From a virus, in IMG/VR virus record IMGVR_UViG_3300006921_000012, positions 1 through 64,000 of that record: a stretch of 64,000 nucleotides of DNA; one strand, written 5' to 3'. Under the pieces are notes generated by a model. The model did no database searches, was not told the origin of the DNA, and saw only the letters and a program-made list of their open reading frames with translations. Position 1 is the stretch's first letter. Every line of letters begins with the position of its first letter. Shown here piece by piece: positions 7,701-14,948 of the stretch. Made by a program: the position numbers and the translations under genes.

Positions 7701-8671
7701 CAGTTAGAAAAGTTTTCAGATTCCAATAATTCTTTTATTTTTTGTTTCTCTTCTTCGTTCAATCTTACTGGTAATTTTTGTTCTAAGTGGATATACATAT
7801 CACCTCTATTACCATCTCTTACAAATCCTTTCTTACTAGCTTTTAAAGCTTTAGACGTATTATAGAGTTCTGGTACCGCAATTTCTATCGGACCGTCAAA
7901 ATGAGGAACTTTAATTTTTTTACCTAAAAGTGCTTCTAAAGGAGAAATAGACATAATATGTATGTAATCTAAATCTCTTTTCTTTTGTTGGGGTGTCTCG
8001 ATTATATCCAAGATTAACATGAGGTCACCTGATTCTCCACCGAAACAACCATCTCCACCACCTCTTAATTTTAAGAAATGTCCAGCATTACATCCTTTAG
8101 GAATTTGGAACTTCACCGTTTTTTGTACAATATTTCCACCATTTAGATAACCTGTAGAGTGACATGCTGGACACTCAGTATTAACCAATTGTCTAAAGAA
8201 TGAATTTCCTCTCATTGATTGTACTATTCCTCGTCCCTGACATTGTGGACACATCTGAGTAGTACCTTCTCTTTTGGTATACTTCACTTCTTTCTTACTA
8301 CCATGATACACCTCCTCTAGTGTAAGACTAAGGTGGACCTTTAAATCATGACCTCTACCTCTTCTAGGTCTGTCATGATGGGGGTGTCTTCTTTGACCAC
8401 CCCCAAAAAATTGTTCGAATGCGTCAAATGGATTACCACCACCTCCTCCACCAAATAAGTCTTCTAAATTAATACCACCACCTGAATCATACTTAGCTTT
8501 TTTATCAGTATCACTTAACACACTATATGCTTCTGAAAGTTCTTTAAACTTCTCCTCCCCATCCGGATTCTTATCTGGATGGTACTTTAAAGAAAGTTTT
8601 CTATATGCTTTCTTAATCTCTTCTGGTGAAGAATCTTTACTTACACCAAGTATGTCGTAATAATTTGTCAT
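7700..8671 (-). CDS. dnaJ: DnaJ-type co-chaperone with reduced zinc region
   Basis: A 323-aa J-domain protein. The J domain spans residues 1-67 with HPD at 31-33. A Gly/Phe-rich linker follows (about 70-95), then a DnaJ C-terminal substrate-binding region. A canonical DnaJ has four CxxCxGxG repeats; here only two Cys pairs are seen, CPQCQGRG at 141-148 and CPACHSTG at 167-174, enough for one zinc site. It should stimulate host Hsp70 (DnaK) and may redirect folding to virion proteins. It is somewhat shorter than host DnaJ, as expected from the reduced zinc region. Its start is one base from the divergent gene on plus. Confidence 0.9.
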   Translation of the reverse strand: MTNYYDILGVSKDSSPEEIKKAYRKLSLKYHPDKNPDGEEKFKELSEAYSVLSDTDKKAKYDSGGGINLEDLFGGGGGGNPFDAFEQFFGGGQRRHPHHDRPRRGRGHDLKVHLSLTLEEVYHGSKKEVKYTKREGTTQMCPQCQGRGIVQSMRGNSFFRQLVNTECPACHSTGYLNGGNIVQKTVKFQIPKGCNAGHFLKLRGGGDGCFGGESGDLMLILDIIETPQQKKRDLDYIHIMSISPLEALLGKKIKVPHFDGPIEIAVPELYNTSKALKASKKGFVRDGNRGDMYIHLEQKLPVRLNEEEKQKIKELLESENFSN

Positions 8672-8672
8672 A

Positions 8673-9305
8673 ATGAATTCAAAAAAATATCATATTATAC
8701 TGTTTAACAATAAAAGAAAGAAAAAACTATTGTTTAGTTCTAACTTGCGTAAAACGGTTAATCAAAAATATAAAGAATTAAAGAAAAAAACAAACCCAAT
8801 CTTCCCATTAAAAATATTAAATAGAGAAGAATGTTTTTTTGAGATTGCTTTGGTAGAAAGAAAGAGTGGAAAAGAAACTGGTAAATTAAAAAAAGATGAT
8901 GTTGGTAGGTGGACTAGAAATGTTATTAAGAATCAGGATTATCAACTTATCGAGGTAGCTGAACATCAGGTAGAGGGTACGTTATATGACCACCAACATA
9001 AGAATAGGATTACTACTCAAGAACTATTATCAACATACCTCCCTAAAAGTGAAATGTGTCAATTATTTAGTTTAAATAATAAGATTGTTATGCAAAAAGA
9101 AGATGAATTTTCCTTGTTTAGTTTAAAAACTGTTAGTGAATCTAAAAGATTTATGAAGTCAATATCTTCTTACTTTACACGTGAGGGGATTACACACTGT
9201 TTATTAGTTAGTGATTTCTCTACTGTACAACGAAAACAACTATATAAGATATTAGAAAATAAAGGATTTAAGAAGTCCTTACTATACAAACACTATACTC
9301 AGTAA
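8673..9305 (+). CDS. Hypothetical basic protein, 210 aa
   Basis: A plus-strand gene inside a minus-strand region. The N terminus is very basic ([29 protein letters not shown]). The middle contains an [19 protein letters not shown] segment, and the end is a mixed alpha/beta stretch ([20 protein letters not shown]). It resembles conserved hypothetical proteins of large marine phages, but I cannot name a function. The start ATG lies one base from the DnaJ ATG on the other strand, so its promoter must lie inside dnaJ, or the true start is further in. The stop abuts the stop of the convergent gene. Confidence 0.6.
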   Translation: MNSKKYHIILFNNKRKKKLLFSSNLRKTVNQKYKELKKKTNPIFPLKILNREECFFEIALVERKSGKETGKLKKDDVGRWTRNVIKNQDYQLIEVAEHQVEGTLYDHQHKNRITTQELLSTYLPKSEMCQLFSLNNKIVMQKEDEFSLFSLKTVSESKRFMKSISSYFTREGITHCLLVSDFSTVQRKQLYKILENKGFKKSLLYKHYTQ

Positions 9306-9551
9306 CTACTTAATAAAAGTAAATTTCTTTTCAGATATATTAACTGTAAAAGTCTCATTCTTTTCTACAGTTAACCTCCCTATGTTAGATATTTCTTCTT
9401 GGATTTCATTGTGGATACGGGGGGTAACTTTTACTATAACTTCTAGTCCTTCTAGGGGTACGTCGAGTTCGTTTAGACATTCTGCAACCTCTGCAAAAGA
9501 TGAAAGATACTCTCTTAATTTCCTATTATTACCTTTTTCAGTCTTTGCCAT
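9306..9551 (-). CDS. Hypothetical protein, 81 aa
   Basis: A small soluble protein: a basic N terminus (AKTEKGNNRKLREYLSS), a helix (FAEVAECLNEL), then beta-like segments (GLEVIVKVTPRIHNEIQEEI, LTVEKNETFTVNISEKKFTF). The pattern is that of a compact alpha/beta domain. No motif is recognised. It overlaps the 67-aa gene upstream by 37 bases and its stop touches the stop of the plus-strand gene. Confidence 0.5.
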   Translation of the reverse strand: MAKTEKGNNRKLREYLSSFAEVAECLNELDVPLEGLEVIVKVTPRIHNEIQEEISNIGRLTVEKNETFTVNISEKKFTFIK

Positions 9552-9718
9552 AGAGTGTTTTTTTCTTTTGTTTTTGTCTTCTGAACTGTATTACCTACCC
9601 GCATACCCCCTAGTGATTTTATATTATCTATTAGGCTTTGCTTGTGGTTCTTTATTTGTTGATTGTCGTTTTTCAACTGTTTCTCTAACCACTCCATTGA
9701 TTTTGGACTTTTCTTCAT
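9515..9718 (-). CDS. Hypothetical helical protein, 67 aa
   Basis: A basic, helical protein (SMEWLEKQLKNDNQQIKNHK, then a short C-terminal amphipathic LWQRLKKVIIGN). It overlaps its neighbours by 95 bases upstream and 37 downstream, which is high, but its composition is typical of small phage proteins and neither neighbour's overlapped tail looks well conserved. One of the three overlapping frames could be spurious. Function unknown. Confidence 0.45.
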   Translation of the reverse strand: MKKSPKSMEWLEKQLKNDNQQIKNHKQSLIDNIKSLGGMRVGNTVQKTKTKEKNTLWQRLKKVIIGN

Positions 9719-10106
9719 CGTTTAGTGTTGGTTTATTAATACTTTTATTAGTTATAAAGTTCATTCCTTTTAAGTCTTCAAGTGTAGCACTTTCAAATAG
9801 TTTTTCTAATTCTATTCTCTTAACCTCTAATAACCTACTTTTCTCCTCTCTTTCTTTATTATCGTTGATGATAAGGGCTGCAGTTTTAAGTACTGTACTT
9901 ACACTCGATTCACTAAAATTAGAAAATAAAGAAACTGACATACTTCCATCTTTGTTAGTTCCGTTGGCTTTAGTTGCTACATTCTCACCGTACATCTCAT
10001 AATACTTCCATTGTACTGGTAAATTCATATCCACAATAAAATAATTATCGTGGAGTCTAATACCATAAAAGAAAGGTAATAATTGATTTATTTCTGCAAA
10101 TATCAT
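9624..10106 (-). CDS. Hypothetical protein, 160 aa
   Basis: The frame opens further upstream, but the ATG at 10106 (MIFAEINQLLPFFYGIRLHD) is the better start because it overlaps the stop of the membrane gene before it as ATGA. The N-terminal 70 residues are globular, with a YYEMYGENVATKANG segment. The C-terminal half is helical and charged (INDNKEREEKSRLLEVKRIE) and ends in a low-complexity tail. No known motif or signal is present. It belongs to the small-gene string at 9.3-11.2 kb. Confidence 0.5.
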   Translation of the reverse strand: MIFAEINQLLPFFYGIRLHDNYFIVDMNLPVQWKYYEMYGENVATKANGTNKDGSMSVSLFSNFSESSVSTVLKTAALIINDNKEREEKSRLLEVKRIELEKLFESATLEDLKGMNFITNKSINKPTLNDEEKSKINGVVRETVEKRQSTNKEPQAKPNR

Positions 10107-10294
10107 GTGGTTATTGTTGTTATTAAATAAGTTAAGAAGTAAGATAACCCAAATCCTAGTATGACCATATCTTTCCAATTTAGTACCATCTTTTGAGGTG
10201 GGTTACTAAATAAATTCAGAAAGAAAGTTAATACATATCTTGTCATTATTAAAATCGACCATACAAAGAATAAAAGATATATCCATCCGTTCAT
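10103..10294 (-). CDS. Small two-helix membrane protein, 63 aa
   Basis: Two hydrophobic segments are separated by a short basic loop: NGWIYLLFFVWSILIMTRYV continuing through LTFFLNLF, and DMVILGFGLSYFLTYLITTI. Size and topology fit a holin-like or other phage membrane protein, but it is about 5 kb from the amidase, so a lysis role is only a guess. Its stop overlaps the next ATG (ATGA), and it starts two bases after the histone-like gene ends. Confidence 0.6.
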   Translation of the reverse strand: MNGWIYLLFFVWSILIMTRYVLTFFLNLFSNPPQKMVLNWKDMVILGFGLSYFLTYLITTITT

Positions 10295-10295
10295 T

Positions 10296-10472
10296 TTATT
10301 GATTCTTTGTTTCTTCTAAAATTTCTTTTCTTATATCTTGACATAAAGATTTGATTTCTTGTGCGGACTTTCTTGCTCTTACACCTGCACTTTTATTAGT
10401 CTTTTCATAAAATTTAGTTAAATCTACTGATAAACTTTCTACTAAATCTTTAATTTTTGTTAATGTTTCCAT
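10296..10472 (-). CDS. Histone H1/Hc1-like DNA-binding protein, 58 aa
   Basis: The translation begins METLTKIKDLVESLSVDLTK, continues FYEKTNKSAGVRARKSAQEI and ends CQDIRKEILEETKNQ. This matches the compact Bacteroidota 'histone H1' family (Hc1, PF07432), whose typical form is 'lkelv..l..d..kFyekgNkaAGtRaRkalqelK.laqdiRkei'. The GxRxRK core is intact. Members are thought to coat or compact DNA. A phage copy could affect packaging, protect phage DNA or alter host nucleoid structure. It is separated by one base from the gene before it and two from the gene after. Confidence 0.7.
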   Translation of the reverse strand: METLTKIKDLVESLSVDLTKFYEKTNKSAGVRARKSAQEIKSLCQDIRKEILEETKNQ

Positions 10473-10473
10473 T

Positions 10474-10689
10474 TTACTTATTCTTTTCTTTTAAATTATT
10501 ATTATAAGATTCCCACAAACCTATCGTCGTCATGACTGTGGAAATCTCTTTTATTAACTTGAGAGACTTGTCTAGTCTCACATTAAACTCAAGGTCTTGA
10601 CGATTATTAAGAACTTCTTCTAATTCTGTTTCTAAAGTCTCTTTTTCTATCAAGAGTTTAGTACTTATCAAATTAAAAATTTTATTCAT
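10474..10689 (-). CDS. Hypothetical helical protein, 71 aa
   Basis: A charged, mostly helical small protein (KLLIEKETLETELEEVLNNR, then FNVRLDKSLKLIKEISTVMT) ending in a lysine-rich tail. The repeating Leu/Glu pattern suggests a coiled coil. No motif is recognised. It sits directly upstream (one base) of the histone-like gene and may be co-translated with it. Confidence 0.55.
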   Translation of the reverse strand: MNKIFNLISTKLLIEKETLETELEEVLNNRQDLEFNVRLDKSLKLIKEISTVMTTIGLWESYNNNLKEKNK

Positions 10690-10733
10690 ATTATATTATT
10701 TTAACCTAAGAGTAAGGTAATTTATATGACTTG

Positions 10734-11201
10734 TCAAGATTTTAAATTAATTTCTAACATTTTATACATTTCTGTGTAGATATCTAATTCAGATTTTGTT
10801 TTCCGAGCAGCTGGTGAAAACAAGTCCTTAAAAAAGTCCTCTACTTTTTTTATAATTATAGGACTTGGTTCTTTATAAAACGTATCGTAGAAAAAAGTCC
10901 AAAAATACTCATAATGATTACCTTCTCTATTAAAATATATACTTTCTTTCTCAAAATTACTTATAACTCGTTCCCAACACCAATTAAAGTGGTTCTGTTG
11001 GTCTTCTAAATTTTTTATAACATCTTCTCCCAAATAAGTTTTATTAACTAACACATATAAAGAATTAATGAAATCAAAAAACACACTAGATAGTTCTAAA
11101 GTTAAACCATGTGCTTTTATCCATAGGTCAATATCATCTTGACTCATTGGTTCTCTAATGTATTTGAGAAATTCGTGGGGTGTATATCTTTTTCCTTCCA
11201 T
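10734..11201 (-). CDS. Hypothetical protein, 155 aa
   Basis: The frame reaches a TTG at 11207, but the ATG at 11201 (MEGKRYTPHEFLKYIREPMS) is the likelier start. The protein is rich in aromatic residues in its middle (QNHFNWCWERVISNFEKESI, HYEYFWTFFYDTFY) and looks mainly helical. No membrane segment or catalytic motif is recognisable. It ends 44 bases before the 71-aa gene. Function unknown. Confidence 0.6.
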   Translation of the reverse strand: MEGKRYTPHEFLKYIREPMSQDDIDLWIKAHGLTLELSSVFFDFINSLYVLVNKTYLGEDVIKNLEDQQNHFNWCWERVISNFEKESIYFNREGNHYEYFWTFFYDTFYKEPSPIIIKKVEDFFKDLFSPAARKTKSELDIYTEMYKMLEINLKS

Positions 11202-11238
11202 ATCCAAATTATAATAAAGATTATGAAGGAATAAAGAA

Positions 11239-11367
11239 TTATTGAGTTTTCTTATTATAATTAAATAAGTGTTTCATACTGTCCATGTCTGTCTTTATAC
11301 TTTCACTTACAACTACAACTACTTCTTCCTCAGAATCGTCACCATCTAGATTTCGGTCTTTTAATAA
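11239..11367 (-). other. In-frame continuation after the TGA stop of the acidic 306-aa protein
   Basis: Directly after the TGA at 11368-11370 the same frame stays open for 42 codons to a TAA. It reads LLKDRNLDGDDSEEEVVVVV then SESIKTDMDSMKHLFNYNKK. Composition is acidic and continuous with the end of the upstream protein (EDGEEERITS), and the last residues look like a genuine protein C terminus. It may be a readthrough extension, or the old C terminus cut off by a recent nonsense mutation. There is no good separate start codon for it except internal ATGs at 11286 and 11277. Confidence 0.5.
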
Positions 11368-12288
11368 TCAACTAGTAATTCTTTCTTCTTCACCATCCTC
11401 ACTAGCGTCATCATCCGAATTCCAACCCAAACTTACGTTAGGGTCTGTATCACCTTCTAAAGATTTAACGTTAGTTAAATCAGGACCTGGACCTAATTCT
11501 GCATCATTCATCACATCTAAATCCGCCTCATAATCAAAATCAGCTCCTGGATTATCACTTAATGCACTTACATCAATGTCTCCACCCAATCCAATATCAC
11601 CACCTAAGGAAATATCTCCAGATAGAGGAAGTTTTATTTCCAATTCGTCTAATTTGTTTTCACTTTCTGGAATAAAGTTTGGATTACGGTGATGTGCCCA
11701 ATCGTTAGGAATTGCGTCTCCAGCTGCACCTTGTAGGTCTTTATGTTTTTTCTTCATTGTTTTCTTGATTTTCTCACCTAACTTAGAAGGTACTACATTT
11801 GCAACTTGTTGTCCGTCTGAACCTTTACCATCATTATTACCTGTTTCTATTGACCCGTCCAAATATTGACTAAATCTTTTTTTGAATTCGTCACTAGGTT
11901 CTGTCTGATATTGTAGGTCCTCCATTCCTCCACCTCTCCATTCATCTACATACTCATCTTGTTTACTGTTATTCCTATACATTGGAGACTCGTAGTCTGT
12001 TTTGGAATTATTTTGGTGTGGAAATTCAGGATTACTATTATCTTTAATAGATAAATAATCTTTAATTTTCTTCATTATAGCGTCAACACCTGATTTGTTA
12101 TCTTTACCAGCTTGTTTTAAAACTTTATTAGTAACTGCAAGTCCTGGGATTTGCTTATTAGATACCGCTTCTTTTAGTCTATCTTTTAAATTTCCAATAG
12201 TCATCTCTCTTTTAATATCCTCACTAACTAATTTTTCCACACTATTTTGTAGTGTTGGTTCTGTATTTTTAGATTTTTGTTTTGCCAT
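11368..12288 (-). CDS. Acidic, low-complexity phage protein, 306 aa
   Basis: The N-terminal 90 residues are helical and basic (SVEKLVSEDIKREMTIGNLK, KVLKQAGKDNKSGVDAIMKK). A polar, disordered middle follows, then a block with GDISLGGDIGLGGDIDVS repeats and a strongly acidic end (DDDASEDGEEERITS). A scaffold-like or internal virion protein would fit the composition and the neighbouring genes, but no family is recognised. The frame continues past the TGA stop (see separate entry). A TATTTAT motif precedes the start by 15 bases. Confidence 0.65.
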   Translation of the reverse strand: MAKQKSKNTEPTLQNSVEKLVSEDIKREMTIGNLKDRLKEAVSNKQIPGLAVTNKVLKQAGKDNKSGVDAIMKKIKDYLSIKDNSNPEFPHQNNSKTDYESPMYRNNSKQDEYVDEWRGGGMEDLQYQTEPSDEFKKRFSQYLDGSIETGNNDGKGSDGQQVANVVPSKLGEKIKKTMKKKHKDLQGAAGDAIPNDWAHHRNPNFIPESENKLDELEIKLPLSGDISLGGDIGLGGDIDVSALSDNPGADFDYEADLDVMNDAELGPGPDLTNVKSLEGDTDPNVSLGWNSDDDASEDGEEERITS

Positions 12289-12303
12289 AATTTCTTTTTT
12301 TAT

Positions 12304-12310
12304 ATAAATA
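12304..12310 (-). promoter_or_regulatory. TATTTAT leader motif of the 306-aa acidic gene
   Basis: Coding-strand TATTTAT ends 15 bases before the ATG at 12288, followed by ATAAAAAAAG. Same spacing as at 3050 and 59901. Confidence 0.45.
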
Positions 12311-12318
12311 TATCGTTA

Positions 12319-13206
12319 TTACTCATATTTTGGTTTATTTCCGGACATACTAAACATTTTTCCTATTGGTAAATCCATCTTTGCAACACCTACAATCCCA
12401 GCTTTAGGGTCCGTCACAGGTGATTTATAAAAACTTCTGGTTATCATTTCTTCCAACTCTTCTTTTGTTACCCGTATTTTTTTATTCTTTTTTTCTGAGT
12501 TTCTTGCTCTTTCTTCTGCTGTATCTCTTAATTTTTTTCCTAAATTACTATCTTCCATAGCTTCCATAATAACCTTTGCTACATAAGATTTAGATTTACC
12601 TAACTTCTTAGAGACTCTTTCAATACTTTCAACTAATTTATCTTCTTCATAGAACTGTAAAGCGTTGATGTCCCCCTGATTACAATAAGGGAATTTTTTA
12701 CATTTATCTTTAACTTTTACATATGTAGCTCCTGGTCCACCATACTTAGGGAAATTTTTATCAGAGACTGCTCTCCAATTTTTATTATTTTTTGCCCAAA
12801 TTGCTGGTTGTGAGTATGCTCCTGAGGATGAAGCTCCTGTTTCTTCTCCTAATTCTTCTTCTTCAGATTCTAGTTCTTCTTCCTCTTCTGTCTCTACTAA
12901 ATGTTTTCTTAATGACTCCTTAATACTATATTCCAAATCGGAATTTTTTATTTTATCAATTTTATTTACCTTACCCTTACCTTCACTTTCCATTTTACCA
13001 AATAAAGGCCCACTATATGAACCAGATGAACTGGCTCCTGTTGCTTCTTCTACATCTATCTCTTCTTCATCTAATGCAGAATCTAAAACATTTTTTACCT
13101 TAAAGTAATTTTTTCCTCTTGCTTCTTTAGATAATGCATCGGATATACCGTCATCCATAGTCTTATCAAATCTTTTTTTCATATCACTACCTGTACTTAT
13201 TTCCAT
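12319..13206 (-). CDS. Probable virion protein with duplicated TGASSSG motif, 295 aa
   Basis: Two near-identical motifs, EEATGASSSGSYSGP at about 53-67 and GEETGASSSGAYSQP at about 120-134, each follow an acidic stretch. Similar 'ATGxxSSGxYSxP' motifs recur in structural-region proteins of marine phages. The remainder is a Cys-bearing centre (KCKKFPYCNQGDINALQFYE) and a C-terminal half rich in helices (SIERVSKKLGKSKSYVAKVI). A scaffold, internal head protein or maturation substrate are possibilities. The start overlaps the stop of the 85-aa gene by one base. Confidence 0.6.
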   Translation of the reverse strand: MEISTGSDMKKRFDKTMDDGISDALSKEARGKNYFKVKNVLDSALDEEEIDVEEATGASSSGSYSGPLFGKMESEGKGKVNKIDKIKNSDLEYSIKESLRKHLVETEEEEELESEEEELGEETGASSSGAYSQPAIWAKNNKNWRAVSDKNFPKYGGPGATYVKVKDKCKKFPYCNQGDINALQFYEEDKLVESIERVSKKLGKSKSYVAKVIMEAMEDSNLGKKLRDTAEERARNSEKKNKKIRVTKEELEEMITRSFYKSPVTDPKAGIVGVAKMDLPIGKMFSMSGNKPKYE

Positions 13207-13463
13207 TATCGAATATTTTTAATTTGTGAATCCCAGAAACTTCTTCTTAACCAAAATGTTCTATAAAGTTCGATAAGAACTTTGGTGCTTACATCTACCA
13301 CTTCAGCTTTATGAGCTTTATTTAATTTACTATTCTTCTTTTTTAATTCTGTATCCACCAAGTCAATAACAGTATTTTTAAATGTGGCTTTCTTAAGAAA
13401 GTCTTTAATTTCTGCTCTGGAAATTCGTTCGATTTCTAATTTATCACTTTTAGTTAATGCCAT
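13206..13463 (-). CDS. Conserved phage protein, 85 aa
   Basis: A small basic helical protein (ALTKSDKLEIERISRAEIKD, ending ELYRTFWLRRSFWDSQIKNI). The pattern 'TksDkxEIExLxRxEIKDFL...LYxxxWxRRxFW' is one I associate with conserved small proteins of structural regions in Bacteroidota phages. Its function is unknown. It starts the leftward unit with the 295-aa and 306-aa proteins and has the TATTTAT leader motif 16 bases before its ATG. Confidence 0.65.
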   Translation of the reverse strand: MALTKSDKLEIERISRAEIKDFLKKATFKNTVIDLVDTELKKKNSKLNKAHKAEVVDVSTKVLIELYRTFWLRRSFWDSQIKNIR

Positions 13464-13479
13464 TGGTCTAGTTTTATAT

Positions 13480-13486
13480 ATAAATA
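13480..13486 (-). promoter_or_regulatory. TATTTAT leader motif of the 85-aa gene
   Basis: Coding-strand TATTTAT ends 16 bases before the ATG at 13463 and is followed by ATATAAAAC, resembling the copies with a three-base spacer before TAAA. Confidence 0.45.
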
Positions 13487-13503
13487 TAAGGAAGGTGGGA
13501 TAA

Positions 13504-13908
13504 TTACCTAATTTTATCTAAGACAATTGCTGAGGTAGTAATAGTTGCAGCTCCTAAGAAAAAATGGATGATTGGTTTGTTGTACCATTTAGGTTTTAAC
13601 TCCTTAGTTAAGTCAATGTATAAGTCTATTCTTTGATTTAATAATACTGTTTTTTCATTCATGAAGTGTAATTCTAAACTATCTAGTTCATGTAATTTTT
13701 TATAGTTGGTGAGTTGATTATTTAATATACTAATCTCAATTTTTTGTAAACTATCAGTTTGTTCATACACTTGGAATAGTGAATCCATTTTTACCACTTC
13801 CTTGTCGGTAAAAACATGGTTTTGAGCTTGTGCTGGTATCGCCATGGTTAACATAATGGATACAACAAATGCCCATATTAGAAATTCGTAATAGTTTATT
13901 TTTTTCAT
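13504..13908 (-). CDS. Signal-peptide protein with C-terminal hydrophobic segment, 134 aa
   Basis: I use the ATG at 13908 (MKKINYYEFL) because it gives a clean signal peptide: a basic start, a hydrophobic core (IWAFVVSIMLTMAIPA) and an AQAQ cleavage-type site. The exported part is a coiled coil (VVKMDSLFQVYEQTDSLQKI to KTVLLNQRIDLYIDLTKELK), and the last 25 residues are hydrophobic (PIIHFFLGAATITTSAIVLD). This layout, near an amidase, is compatible with a spanin-like or envelope protein; the lack of a lipobox cysteine argues against a standard outer-membrane spanin. Confidence 0.6.
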   Translation of the reverse strand: MKKINYYEFLIWAFVVSIMLTMAIPAQAQNHVFTDKEVVKMDSLFQVYEQTDSLQKIEISILNNQLTNYKKLHELDSLELHFMNEKTVLLNQRIDLYIDLTKELKPKWYNKPIIHFFLGAATITTSAIVLDKIR

Positions 13909-13919
13909 AATTCTATATT

Positions 13920-14309
13920 TTATAAAGATGCAGTTACCTCGTCTGCTATCAGTCCTGCAAGGTCTAGACCTTTCTTTTCTACACACCCTTTAAAGTCAAG
14001 TGCTTTATCTGCAACAAAAGTTATAAGCTTCTCAGCTTTTTCTGAATCATCACCCAAAGCTACATCTTTGACTGCTTCACCACAATTAGTCAAATGTTTC
14101 ATCATACTATCATCTTGCATTCCACTTGCTATCATAAATTGTACACATGGAAAAGGAATTTTATCTATGTTCCCTAGACTTTTTACTCCTACTTGAGTTC
14201 CACAGTTAGCAAGAATTTTTTCCTGGTCTCTTGTTAGTGTGTCTTCATTTATCAGTTGGTGTTGTTTTCTTATTGTTTCTTTTGTGTGTTCTGTTAATTT
14301 AATTTTCAT
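13920..14309 (-). CDS. Hypothetical protein with four cysteines, 129 aa
   Basis: It begins MKIKLTEHTKETIRKQHQLI, a start seen in many structural-region proteins of large phages. It contains four cysteines (ILANCGTQVGVK, FPCVQFMIASG, HLTNCGEAVK, DFKGCVEKKG) that could pair or bind metal. No hydrophobic segment is present. It precedes the signal-peptide protein by 11 bases. The leader has a degenerate TTTTAT at the same 15-base distance as the TATTTAT motif of other genes. Function unknown. Confidence 0.55.
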   Translation of the reverse strand: MKIKLTEHTKETIRKQHQLINEDTLTRDQEKILANCGTQVGVKSLGNIDKIPFPCVQFMIASGMQDDSMMKHLTNCGEAVKDVALGDDSEKAEKLITFVADKALDFKGCVEKKGLDLAGLIADEVTASL

Positions 14310-14339
14310 AATTTTATTTTTATTATAAAAGTTTATTGT

Positions 14340-14942
14340 TTATGTTATCTTCTTTCCCTTTAGTTCCTCAATAAAAGGTTGTATGTCTATCTCTTTATTT
14401 TTTAACTCTGACTTTGCAGCAGATTCAATACCTGTATTCCATGTACCGGCATATCCAGACCAGAAAAGTGTATTTAACCAAAATTTTACATAATTGTTTT
14501 TAAAATATAATTTCGCAAATACAGCGTTAAGGTAATTACTAGAACTTGCGGTTAAGTCTGTTAAAGTAAGAATTAATTTCCCATCTATTACTTTAAACAT
14601 AAATTCTAAATCACCATATATATTCCATCCACCCCTTTCTATATTACTATCTATAAATCCCGTAAATTCTCCTTTTGCTACGTTCCAATCTCCTTCAGCT
14701 CTTTCAATATTAGTAATTGTTACAGTTTTTAATTTTCCTACCACTTCAATCCAAGGGTCTGGAACATAATCTATTTCTGCATAACCGGCATGTTTATAAG
14801 AGAAGGGTAGTTCTTTTTTTATTCCGTCATTTAATTGTTTTAATAAACTTTGTTTAAGTTTTTTATCACTATTCCACAATCTATTAATTTGGTCCCACAT
14901 TCCTCCAGTAATACTAAAACCTTCAGTTATAAGATTTTTCAT
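14340..14942 (-). CDS. Hypothetical beta-rich protein, 200 aa
   Basis: After a helical start (MKNLITEGFSITGGMWDQIN) the protein alternates strands (WIEVVGKLKTVTITNIERAE, ERGGWNIYGDLEFMFKVIDG, KLILTLTDLTA) with a C-terminal helical part (IDIQPFIEELKGKKIT). The long amphipathic strands vaguely recall lipid-binding SMP/BPI-like domains, but this is not firm. No signal peptide is seen. It lies between a membrane-anchored coiled-coil protein and the four-cysteine protein in the lysis-like cluster. Confidence 0.55.
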   Translation of the reverse strand: MKNLITEGFSITGGMWDQINRLWNSDKKLKQSLLKQLNDGIKKELPFSYKHAGYAEIDYVPDPWIEVVGKLKTVTITNIERAEGDWNVAKGEFTGFIDSNIERGGWNIYGDLEFMFKVIDGKLILTLTDLTASSSNYLNAVFAKLYFKNNYVKFWLNTLFWSGYAGTWNTGIESAAKSELKNKEIDIQPFIEELKGKKIT

Positions 14943-14948
14943 GACTTT

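Noticed and set aside
9382-10002. Open frame of 206 codons on the plus strand, hydrophobic
   Set aside because: It overlaps three minus-strand genes with better coupling signals; its Ser/Leu/Phe richness is a mirror of their charged residues.
10107-10178. Upstream start for the 160-aa protein
   Set aside because: The extra residues duplicate the coding region of the membrane gene in another frame; the ATGA junction favours the ATG at 10106.
11368-11370. TGA recoded as an amino acid throughout
   Set aside because: Several genes use TGA as a stop in ATGA or TGATG junctions and make complete known families (cysteine synthase, DnaJ), so a changed genetic code is unlikely.
13909-13986. Upstream start for the signal-peptide protein
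   Set aside because: The added Arg-rich residues would destroy the signal peptide and overlap the preceding gene; the ATG at 13908 is better.
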